A DNA stretch of 8,279 bases from JAMCRM01 sp041685075. Lineage in GTDB: Bacteria > Acidobacteriota > Terriglobia > Bryobacterales > Bryobacteraceae. This document shows positions 1-7,812 of the stretch, piece by piece. How positions within the stretch are numbered: position 1 is the stretch's first letter; each line of letters opens with the position of its first letter. Under the pieces are notes generated by a model, which ran no database searches, was not told where the DNA came from, and saw only the letters and a list, made by a program, of their open reading frames with translations. The stretch lies in contig JAWLGN010000242.1 in NCBI GenBank assembly GCA_041685075.1, forward strand, positions 1-8,279, read 5' to 3'. The position numbers and the translations under genes are program-made.

Positions 1-1152
1 GCTGCTCTTGCGCCCAAGCCGGTCATTATCCTGGCCAAGGAAAAGGACTACTTCGACATCCGCGGCTCCATCGAGGCATTCGAGCGCCTGAAGCGCCTCT
101 ACGGCCTGCTCGGGGCGGAACAGAACATCGCCATGAGCGCCGGCCCCACCTACCACGGCTACACCCAGGAGAACCGGGAGGCGATGTATCGCTGGTTCAA
201 CCGCCATACCGGCATCTCGGACGCCACCAGCGAGCCGAAGCTCACGCTCGAAAAAGACGAAGACCTTTGGGCCACGCCGCGCGGCCAGGTGGCGGGGTTG
301 AACTCCCGCACGATGTTCTCTTTTACCGTGGAGAAGTCGCGGGCGCTGGCCAGGCGCCGGCCGGCGCTCCAGGGAGAGGCGCTGGCGCGCGCTGTAACCG
401 AGCTGCTGCGGCTGCCGGCGCGGCCCGCGGCCCCGGACGCCCGCATTCTGCGCCGCATCGCGCCGCGGGGGTATCCTCAGCGGGAGTTCGTCACCTACGC
501 GGTGGAGACCGAGCCGGGCATCCAGGCCATCGTCTACAGGCTGTGCGATGCACAGCACTTCTCGCGCCCGCCGGTGGGGCAGAAGCGCGCGGTGCTCTAC
601 GTCTCGCACCAGTCGGCCGATGCCGAGCTGCGGGAGGAACCGCTGGTGCGCAGCCTGTTCGAGGCGGAGCAGGGGGCGGCCTTTTTCGCCTGCGACCTGC
701 GCGGCATCGGGGAGTCCCGCCCCAACACCTGCGGCACGAGTCCCTCGGCGCCCTACGGGGCGGACTTCTTCTACGCCGCCCACGCCCTCATGCTCGACCG
801 GCCCTACCTGGGCCAGCGTACCCACGACCTGCTGGCGGTGCTCGACTGGCTGAAGCTCTACGGGCACGACGAAGTGCACCTGGCGGGAAAGGGATGGGGC
901 GCCATCCCGGCGGCGTTCGCGGCGCTGCTCGCGCCACAGGTGGCGCAGGTCACCCTGAAGAACGCGCTGGTCTCCTACACCGCGGCCGCCGAAACCGAGT
1001 ACCACGGCTGGCCGCTCACCATGATGCTTCCGGGAGTGCTGGAGCACTTCGATCTGCCGGACTGCTACCGGGCGCTCCAATCCAAGAAGCTGCGGCAAAT
1101 CGAGCCGTGGGACGGAAGCGACGGCGGGCTGCCGCCGCGGCTGCGGGGTTGA
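1..1152 (+). CDS. Two-domain alpha/beta hydrolase (acetylxylan esterase/prolyl oligopeptidase-like), 5'-truncated
   Basis: The frame is open from the left edge, so the gene starts outside the window; 383 residues are visible. The ATG at 133 is internal, because the preceding codons already read as hydrolase sequence. Visible residues 1-70 are the end of a first alpha/beta-hydrolase domain: a strand ending AKEKDYFD, with likely catalytic Asp (16 or 19), then GPTYHGYTQENREAMYRWF, where His52 is the probable catalytic His. The Ser nucleophile of this domain would lie upstream. Residues about 195-383 resemble a second hydrolase fold (VLYVSHQSAD, then DLRGIGESRP), but its nucleophile elbow reads GKGWG (296-300), with Gly in place of Ser, so this half is probably non-catalytic. 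The likely role is hydrolysis of an ester or peptide substrate, perhaps acetylated polysaccharide; the substrate is inferred. No signal peptide can be judged. The stop lies one base before the response-regulator gene, suggesting an operon. Confidence 0.75.
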   Translation, partial: AALAPKPVIILAKEKDYFDIRGSIEAFERLKRLYGLLGAEQNIAMSAGPTYHGYTQENREAMYRWFNRHTGISDATSEPKLTLEKDEDLWATPRGQVAGLNSRTMFSFTVEKSRALARRRPALQGEALARAVTELLRLPARPAAPDARILRRIAPRGYPQREFVTYAVETEPGIQAIVYRLCDAQHFSRPPVGQKRAVLYVSHQSADAELREEPLVRSLFEAEQGAAFFACDLRGIGESRPNTCGTSPSAPYGADFFYAAHALMLDRPYLGQRTHDLLAVLDWLKLYGHDEVHLAGKGWGAIPAAFAALLAPQVAQVTLKNALVSYTAAAETEYHGWPLTMMLPGVLEHFDLPDCYRALQSKKLRQIEPWDGSDGGLPPRLRG

Positions 1153-1153
1153 G

Positions 1154-2520
<1,367 letters not shown>

Positions 2521-2524
<4 letters not shown>

Positions 2525-3861
2525 GACTGAGGAGGCCCCTCAGCCACCAGGGCCGCGTCGTGCTGCTGGCCGTGCTTTCCGGCCTGCCGGGTTCGGCCAC
2601 GGCGCTGTTCCTGCTATGGACGGGACCCTACAGCGGCAGGGTGCAGTGGACCTTCACGCTGGTGATTCTGGCGCTGTGGTGGGGCCTGGTCTTCGCGCTG
2701 CGGGAGCGCGTCGTTTTCCCGCTGCAAACGCTGGCCAACCTGCTCTCCGCGCTGCGCGAGGGCGATTTTTCCATCCGGGGGCGCGCGCCGCGCAGCGACG
2801 ATGTGCTGGGCGAGGTGATGCGGGAGGTGAACACCCTCAGCAAGACCTTGCGGGAGCAGCGGCTGGACGCCATGGAAGCCACCACGCTGCTGCGCACCGT
2901 GATGCGCGAGATCGACGTGGCGGTGTTTGCCTTCGACCATGGGCAGCGCCTGCGGCTGGTGAACCGGGCGGGCGAGCGGCTGCTGGCGCGGCCCGCCGAG
3001 CGGCTGCTGGGAGAACGCGCCGCCGATCTGCATCTGGCCTCCTGCCTGGAACCCGGCGCGCCGCAGATCTTCCAGCGGCAGTTTCCGGGCGGCACAGGGC
3101 GTTGGGGGATGCGCCGCAGCGTCGTGCGGGAGCACGGGCTGCCGCTGCAACTGCTGGTGATTACGGACCTGACCCAGCCGCTGCGGGAGGAGGAACTGCT
3201 GGCCTGGCAGCGCCTGGTGCGGGTGCTGGGCCACGAGCTGAACAACTCCCTCACCCCCATCAAATCCATAGCCGGGAGCCTGGCGTCGATGGCGGCGCGG
3301 GACCCGCTGCCGCCGGACTGGCAGGAGGACCTGCGGCGCGGTCTGGCGGTCATCAACACGCGGGCGGATTCGCTCGGCCGCTTCATCGGCGCCTACGCCC
3401 GGCTGGCCAGGCTGCCGCGCCCGCAGTTGCAGTCGGTGGATGTGGGCGGCTGGCTGCGCCGCGCGGTCTCCTGCGAGACGCGCCTGGCGGTGGCGCTGGC
3501 ACCGGGGCCGGAGATTGTGGTGCACGGCGATCCGGACCAGTTGGAGCAGGTGCTCATCAACCTGCTGCGCAACGCCGCCGATGCGGCGCTCGAGACCGGC
3601 GGCGGCGTGCGCGCGGGCTGGCGGCGCAACGGCGCGTCCGTCGAAGTCTGGGTGGAGGATGAGGGGCAGGGCCTGTCGAACATTGGGAACCTGTTCGTCC
3701 CGTTCTTTACGACCAAGCCGGGCGGATCGGGCATCGGCCTGGTGCTGAGCCGCCAGATCGCCGAGGCGCACGGCGGCAGCCTGACTCTCGAGAACCGCAA
3801 GGACGCGCGGGGTTGCCTGGCGCGGCTGCGGCTGCCGCTGCTCTCAACGGAGCTTCCATAG
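2521..3861 (+). CDS. Sensor histidine kinase, NtrY-like (2 TM, HAMP-like, PAS, HisKA, HATPase_c)
   Basis: I take the ATG at 2521, which overlaps the regulator stop as ATGA, giving 446 residues. The open frame extends upstream to 2401, but those codons are antiparallel in meaning to the regulator's HTH-coding region and the ATGA start gives a natural N-terminus before a membrane segment. Order: TM1 about 12-33, a very short outside loop (about 34-42), TM2 about 43-60, a HAMP-like linker (about 62-115), a PAS-like domain (about 125-215), HisKA with HELNNSLTPIKSI and phospho-acceptor H238, then an ATPase domain with N box (N347, N351), G1 box DEGQG (380-384), F box FVPFFTTKP and G2 box GGSGIGL (402-407 region). 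All catalytic motifs look intact. It should autophosphorylate on H238 and pass phosphate to D57 of the adjacent regulator. The tiny external loop argues for sensing in the membrane or through the cytosolic PAS domain. The signal is unknown. Confidence 0.92.
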
Positions 3862-5727
3862 CTTGACGCCGCCCATGCGGTCCGCGGCGGCGAGCCAGGC
3901 ACCATCGGGGCTGAAGGCCGCGGCGCCCTGGGCGTCCACTTTTGCGAGAACGGTGCGGATGGCGTGGCCGGTGCGGGTGTCGAGCAGCCGCGCCTCGCCG
4001 GGGCGTTCCAGCTTTCCCGAGACGGCCAGCAGACCTTCGCCGGTGAAGGCCAGGGCGGAAACGTAATCGCCCGCCGGGATGGTGAAGAGAGGAGTGCCGC
4101 CGGCCAGGTCCCACACGGCAATGGCGCCGGACTGGCCGGGCGCGGGTTCGAAGGGCAGGCCCGGGCCGTGGCTGCGGCGCAGGTGCAGTTGCGCGCGGCT
4201 GCCGGCGGCGAGATAGCGGCCGTCCGGGCTGAAGGCCAGCACCCCGACGTTGCCGGTGAGCGCCAGCTCACGAATCACGGCGCCGGCTGTGAGGTCGTAG
4301 ATGCGGACGACGCCGCGGCCGCCGGCTACCAGGCGGCGCCCATCGGGTGTGAATGCCACGGCGCCGCTGTTCAGTACGTCGTGGCTGCCGAAGCGGAGGA
4401 TCTGCGCGCCGGTGCCGGCGTCCCAGACGGTCACGATGCCGCGGCAGTCGGCAGCCAGGAGGCGCCCGTCCGGGCTGAAGGTCGGGGAGATCACGACGTC
4501 CGCCGGGCCCCGGAACTCGCGCACCAGGCGGCCGCCGTGCAGGTCCCAGAGCCCAAGCGTGCGGGCGCCGGCGGCGACGAAACGGCCGTTCGGACTGAAG
4601 ACCGCCCCGATGGCGCCGCCCTGGATGTTCGGAACGCGCGCCGCTGTGCGGGAGGCCAGGTCCCAGGTTTCGGCGCCGGTGGTGAGGAGTTTGCCGTCGC
4701 GGCTGAAGGCCAGGGCGCCGCTATAGCGCGGCGCGAGTTCATGCAGGCGGCGGCCGGACGCCACGTCCCAAAGGGTGATGACGCCCGAGTTGCCGGCCGA
4801 GGCGGCGAGCTTGCCGTCCGCGCTGACGGCCAGGGTTTCGACGCTCCAGTTGGGGCCGGCAAGCGTTCCGGCGGTGCGGCCGTCACTATGGGCAACCGTT
4901 ACAGCGGCTCGGGGATGTTCCGACCAGGCCACCCATTCGCCGCGCGGGCCGAATGCGATGGGGCCGATGTCGCCCGTGAAGGTGAAATCTTCCGGTTGGA
5001 TGCGAATGGTCTGCTTTGCCCACTGGCCTTCCTGGAAGGCGAAGCGGCTGCCGTCCGGCGCGGCGGCGCGCAGCAGTTCGCCGGTTTGGCGCAGGAGGCG
5101 CCCGGTGCGCGGGTCCCAGACTTTCACGATGCCGCGCATCTCGATGTCCCCCACGGCGCCGCCTGCCACCAGGCCCTCGGGTGTGAAGACCAGGGTGGTG
5201 AGGCCGGGGAACTCGCGGTCGAGCACGGCGACCGGACGCCCGGCGGCGGCATCCCACAGCCGGACGACGCCCGTTTCCGCTTCGGCGGCGGCCAACAAGC
5301 TGCCGTCCGGGCTGAAGGCGAGCGCCGTCACCGCGCCTTCGTGACCCTCGAGCCGGGCGATCCGCCGGCCGGTGGCGGTTTCCCAAACGATGATGGTGCG
5401 ATCGTCCGAACCGGAGGCCAGGTGCGCGCCATCGGGGCTGAAGGCCAGAGAACGCGCGGGGGCGGTGTGGTTTTCGAGGCGCAGGCGTTGGGCGCCGGAT
5501 GCGCCGTCCCAGAGCCGAACGGTGTGGTCCTCACCGGCGGAGGCCAGCAAAGGGCCGGCGGGGCTGAACGCCAGGGCGGTGACGCGCCCCGTATGGCCGG
5601 ATTGGAGAAGGACGTCGGCCGGGACCTCCTCCATGGGCGGTCCGGCGGGCACCAGGATGGCGCGAATTCTTGGCTCCTGCGCGGGAGCGTGAGTGGCGGC
5701 GAGCAATGCCAGCAGGAGTACGAGCAC
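3844..5727 (-). CDS. Exported WD40-repeat protein, about 13 repeats (probable double beta-propeller)
   Basis: The reading frame ends at the TGA at 3846-3844 and encodes about 13 blade-like units of the type LAFSPDGxxLAAG...VxLWD, each ending in LWD, VWD, VWE, IYD or similar; some (units 4, 5, 7 and 11) are degenerate or have insertions. Thirteen to fourteen blades fit two seven-bladed propellers. Such proteins are protein-interaction platforms; no enzymatic domain is visible. The N-terminus has a hydrophobic segment LVLLLALLAATHAPA followed by QEP, a likely signal peptide cleaved after APA, so the protein is probably periplasmic or secreted. The start is uncertain. The frame stays open to 6054, inside the methyltransferase gene, but the only usual start codon near the signal peptide is GTG at 5727, which gives 627 residues and a signal peptide without a basic n-region. 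A CTG at 5835 would add an Arg-containing n-region but is a rare start. No good ribosome-binding site precedes either. The 3' end overlaps the convergent kinase gene by 18 bases. Confidence 0.85.
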   Translation of the reverse strand: MLVLLLALLAATHAPAQEPRIRAILVPAGPPMEEVPADVLLQSGHTGRVTALAFSPAGPLLASAGEDHTVRLWDGASGAQRLRLENHTAPARSLAFSPDGAHLASGSDDRTIIVWETATGRRIARLEGHEGAVTALAFSPDGSLLAAAEAETGVVRLWDAAAGRPVAVLDREFPGLTTLVFTPEGLVAGGAVGDIEMRGIVKVWDPRTGRLLRQTGELLRAAAPDGSRFAFQEGQWAKQTIRIQPEDFTFTGDIGPIAFGPRGEWVAWSEHPRAAVTVAHSDGRTAGTLAGPNWSVETLAVSADGKLAASAGNSGVITLWDVASGRRLHELAPRYSGALAFSRDGKLLTTGAETWDLASRTAARVPNIQGGAIGAVFSPNGRFVAAGARTLGLWDLHGGRLVREFRGPADVVISPTFSPDGRLLAADCRGIVTVWDAGTGAQILRFGSHDVLNSGAVAFTPDGRRLVAGGRGVVRIYDLTAGAVIRELALTGNVGVLAFSPDGRYLAAGSRAQLHLRRSHGPGLPFEPAPGQSGAIAVWDLAGGTPLFTIPAGDYVSALAFTGEGLLAVSGKLERPGEARLLDTRTGHAIRTVLAKVDAQGAAAFSPDGAWLAAADRMGGVKLWKLR

Positions 5728-5760
5728 GCCGCTGCCAGAGCACCGCTGTTGCCAAAGCTC

Positions 5761-5776
5761 AACCCCTTGCGTGCCA
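5761..5776 (-). promoter_or_regulatory. Possible sigma-54 (-24/-12) promoter upstream of the WD40 gene, weak
   Basis: Read on the minus strand from 5778 the sequence is ATTGGCACGCAAGGGGTT. The TTGGCACG part matches the sigma-54 -24 element exactly, but the -12 half reads GGGT where TTGC is expected, so the conserved C is missing. If used, transcription would start near 5750, giving a leader of about 24 bases before the GTG at 5727. A neighbouring gene encodes a sigma-54 activator, which makes the match worth noting. An eight-base match is not rare by chance in a window this size. Confidence 0.25.
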
Positions 5777-5804
5777 ATACTCCGGTGCGGGGCGCGTGTG
5801 TCCC

Positions 5805-5829
5805 GAGGAACACTGGTGTGGGCGGCGGT
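5805..5829. repeat. Direct repeat copy A (left boundary of methyltransferase block)
   Basis: The 16 bases GAGGAACACTGGTGTG at 5805-5820, then two differing bases, then CGGCGGT (5823-5829) are found again in the same orientation at 7003-7027. The match is 23 of 25. Copy A lies between the methyltransferase stop (5834-5832) and the WD40 start. Inside it the sequence ACACTGGTGT is a short inverted repeat (ACAC/GTGT). Confidence 0.85.
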
Positions 5830-5831
5830 CT

Positions 5832-6974
5832 TCAGGCGGCGCTCTGGTCCGGCCTCGATTCCAGGCGTATGCCCGTCGCGATAATACCCAGTTCGCGAGC
5901 CTCGACCGACCCTGCCGGCAGTGCTTTGTCGAGACAAAACTCTACATGCACCTGCTCCAGATGCGCGCAGGCCGCCAGGTTGCATACGTGGGTATGGGAA
6001 CCCGGTGCGCTCAACAGACTCCGCCCAACTTCCACACCGGCTACGCTGCTGCATAACCCAATCGGGCCAAGGGCCTGGAAGTGGCTATCGGGCAGCTCCA
6101 AATCTAAGTGCAACCTGCGCGCCTTCCCCCGGGACTGTACGGCCACAGAAAATCTCTGCTCAGTCCACCTCCACCCCGGTTCTTCGATGTTATGCCATCC
6201 GCGCAGGCACTCTACATCCTGCGTGAATCGACGTGTAACTTCGCTCTCTATCAGGCAGAACACGCGATCTACGAGGATGGAGGCCTTTCTCGCGCCGCGC
6301 TCCCGTGACTCACAGCGCGAGATCGCACGTACTTCCCATCCCGTTCGCCGAAGCAGGCGCTGGAGCGCGGTTTCGGAGAATACCCAGTAGTTAGTGGAGT
6401 CGTTATTGAATTCATCGTCATCGGCAAGATATACCAGAGGCGCCTCTTGCCTGATCCGCGATGTCCATCGGGAAAGCCGCCCAACCGTCGTGCTCAAGAG
6501 GACGTAGCGCGATGCCCGTGCAAGCTTTTCAAGCGCGTACCATGGGTTCTTCAGGTGATACAGGATACCCAAAAAGAGTACCAGGTGGTACTCACGACGC
6601 GGCAAGATGAATTGAGAATCCACATCGATGTCGAAGAGCCGAACTGTGGAGCGCAGATGTTGATGCAGCGCCCGCACGCCGTGCATTTGATTGTAATTCG
6701 TAGGCGCATGATCCACCGCGTCCACAGAGCACCCTTTCGACTCAAGAAAGAACGCAATATCCCCATCTGCGCAGCCTATGTCGAGAACCGGGCCGCTGAA
6801 TAACTGGGCCGCGCTCAGTCCGCCGGCATCTACGAGTTCTCCACAGCGGCTAAAGACCTGCAACGAATCATAGGGATACCAACCTCCGGATGGAGCGGTA
6901 AGGCCGGCTTTCAGGGCGCGAAGATGTTGCCTGAACTCTCGGGTGTCAAACATCGATTGGGGGGCGGTCATCAT
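5832..6974 (-). CDS. SAM-dependent methyltransferase with C-terminal surface-polysaccharide-type domain
   Basis: The 380-residue protein starts at ATG 6974 (ATG 6971 and 6953 are also possible, the last removing seven residues). Residues about 25-240 form a class I methyltransferase: motif I VLDIGCADG (63-71), probable SAM-ribose-binding acidic residue D88 at the end of VDAVD, and a LGILYHLKNPWYALEKL helix (135-151) like that of CmoB/DUF1698-type enzymes. Residues about 256-372 start with a Trp-rich GWHNIEEPGWRWTEQ and end with ARELGIIATGIRLE, a layout I associate with beta-sandwich tails of glycosyltransferases and methyltransferases acting on surface polysaccharides; this is recall, not a search. 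The likely role is methylation of a glycan or nucleotide-sugar-linked acceptor; the substrate is unknown. Base composition differs sharply from neighbours: sampled 60-base lines have about 50-60% GC against about 75% in flanking genes. Direct repeats flank the gene, and no glycan genes adjoin it, which points to acquisition by transfer. Confidence 0.85.
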   Translation of the reverse strand: MMTAPQSMFDTREFRQHLRALKAGLTAPSGGWYPYDSLQVFSRCGELVDAGGLSAAQLFSGPVLDIGCADGDIAFFLESKGCSVDAVDHAPTNYNQMHGVRALHQHLRSTVRLFDIDVDSQFILPRREYHLVLFLGILYHLKNPWYALEKLARASRYVLLSTTVGRLSRWTSRIRQEAPLVYLADDDEFNNDSTNYWVFSETALQRLLRRTGWEVRAISRCESRERGARKASILVDRVFCLIESEVTRRFTQDVECLRGWHNIEEPGWRWTEQRFSVAVQSRGKARRLHLDLELPDSHFQALGPIGLCSSVAGVEVGRSLLSAPGSHTHVCNLAACAHLEQVHVEFCLDKALPAGSVEARELGIIATGIRLESRPDQSAA

Positions 6975-6985
6975 CAGACGCTCGT

Positions 6986-6991
6986 ATTATA
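6986..6991 (-). promoter_or_regulatory. -10 box (TATAAT) for the methyltransferase gene
   Basis: The minus strand has a perfect TATAAT at 6991-6986, twelve bases before the ATG at 6974. The expected transcription start is near 6979, leaving a leader of about five bases for that ATG, or about 26 bases if ATG 6953 is used. No good -35 hexamer lies 16-18 bases upstream; that position falls in repeat copy B. An A/T-rich hexamer stands out in such GC-rich DNA. Confidence 0.45.
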
Positions 6992-7002
6992 TCGACACGC
7001 GG

Positions 7003-7027
7003 GAGGAACACTGGTGTGTACGGCGGT
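7003..7027. repeat. Direct repeat copy B (right boundary of methyltransferase block; possible operator)
   Basis: Matches copy A at 5805-5829 in 23 of 25 positions, same orientation, about 1.2 kb away. It sits between the divergent methyltransferase and KduD-like genes. Its inner inverted repeat ACACTGGTGT (7008-7017) covers the expected -35 region of the methyltransferase promoter and lies just upstream of the putative -10 of the dehydrogenase, so it could also be a regulator site. Confidence 0.85.
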
Positions 7028-7033
7028 TACAAT
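7028..7033 (+). promoter_or_regulatory. Putative -10 box (TACAAT) for the KduD-like gene
   Basis: TACAAT differs from TATAAT at one base and ends eight bases before the ATG at 7042. A poor -35 candidate, GGAACA (7005-7010), lies 17 bases upstream within repeat copy B. Transcription starting about seven bases downstream would give an essentially leaderless mRNA, in line with the absence of a Shine-Dalgarno sequence before this ATG. Confidence 0.35.
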
Positions 7034-7041
7034 GGTGCCGC

Positions 7042-7812
7042 ATGCACGCACTGGATCTGTTCCGGCTGGACGGCAAAACCGCGCTGGTGACGGGCTGCCG
7101 CCGCGGTATCGGCCGGGCCATGGCGGTCGCGCTCGCCGAGGCGGGCGCCGATATCGTGGGGGTGAGCCGGGCGCTCGAGGCGTGCGGCAGCGAGGTGGAG
7201 CGCGAGGTGACATCCCTCGGCCGCCGCTTCACGCCCTACGCCTGCGATTTCCGCGAGCGCCGCTCGGTCTACGAATTCCTGGGAAAGGTGACGGCCGATT
7301 CCCCGGCCATCGACATCCTTGTCAACAATGCCGGCACTATCCTCCGCAAGCCCGCCGCCGAGCACCCGGATGAATACTGGGACGAACTGATGGAGGTCAA
7401 CCTCAGCTCGCAGTTCGTCGTTGCGCGGGAGATCGGCAGGCGCATGGTGGAGCGGGGGTCGGGGAAGATCATCTTCACCGCTTCGCTGCTGAGTTTTCAG
7501 GGCGGCATCCTGGTGCCGGGCTATGCGGCTGCCAAGGGCGGCATCGCCCAACTCACCAAGGCGCTGGCCAACGAGTGGGCGTCGAGCGGTGTGCAGGTGA
7601 ACGCCATCGCCCCCGGTTACGTGGCCACCGATAACACCGCCGCGCTGCGCCGGGACGAGGCACGCAGCGCGGCCATCCTGGCGCGCATTCCGGCCGGCCG
7701 CTGGGGCCAGCCCGAAGATTTCAAGGGCGCGGTGGTCTACCTGGCCTCGCGCGCCTCCGACTACGTCAACGGCACGATACTTACGGTGGACGGCGGCTGG
7801 ATGGGCCGCTAG
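7042..7812 (+). CDS. kduD: KduD-like SDR: 2-dehydro-3-deoxy-D-gluconate 5-dehydrogenase
   Basis: The 256-residue product is a classical short-chain dehydrogenase: cofactor motif TGCRRGIG (17-24), NNAG (95-98), active-site N120, catalytic S148, Y161 and K165 (YAAAK). It closely resembles remembered E. coli KduD (253 residues), including the start LFRLDGKTALVTG, the segment LLSFQGGILVPGY, NAIAPGYVATDNT, RIPAGRWG and the end SDYVNGTILTVDGGW. KduD interconverts 3-deoxy-D-glycero-2,5-hexodiulosonate and 2-keto-3-deoxygluconate with NAD(H), a cytosolic step in pectin and uronic acid breakdown. I chose ATG 7042 because it matches the KduD N-terminus; the frame is open further upstream, but only through the promoter and into the antisense of the methyltransferase. 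No Shine-Dalgarno is visible. Its stop overlaps the convergent isomerase-like gene by a few bases. Related SDRs such as gluconate 5-dehydrogenase are the main alternative. Confidence 0.85.
   Translation: MHALDLFRLDGKTALVTGCRRGIGRAMAVALAEAGADIVGVSRALEACGSEVEREVTSLGRRFTPYACDFRERRSVYEFLGKVTADSPAIDILVNNAGTILRKPAAEHPDEYWDELMEVNLSSQFVVAREIGRRMVERGSGKIIFTASLLSFQGGILVPGYAAAKGGIAQLTKALANEWASSGVQVNAIAPGYVATDNTAALRRDEARSAAILARIPAGRWGQPEDFKGAVVYLASRASDYVNGTILTVDGGWMGR

Noticed and set aside
634..652. GAGGAACCGCTGGTGCG, resembling a third copy of the direct repeat
   Set aside because: It matches only with gaps and mismatches and lies in the coding sequence for REEPLVR of the hydrolase, so it is taken as chance.
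3840..3870. Possible bidirectional terminator between kinase and WD40 genes
   Set aside because: The genes overlap by 18 bases and I see no stable hairpin with a T-run on either strand.
5832..6054. Extending the WD40 protein to the ATG at 6054
   Set aside because: This would overlap the methyltransferase gene by over 200 bases and place about 100 Arg/Gly-rich residues before an evident signal peptide.
3964..6390. An 808-codon open frame on the plus strand, antisense to the WD40 gene
   Set aside because: It is the antisense shadow of a GC-rich, codon-biased gene; its Ala/Gly/Arg-rich translation has repeats that mirror the WD40 blades and no recognisable domain, and it runs on into the antisense of the methyltransferase.
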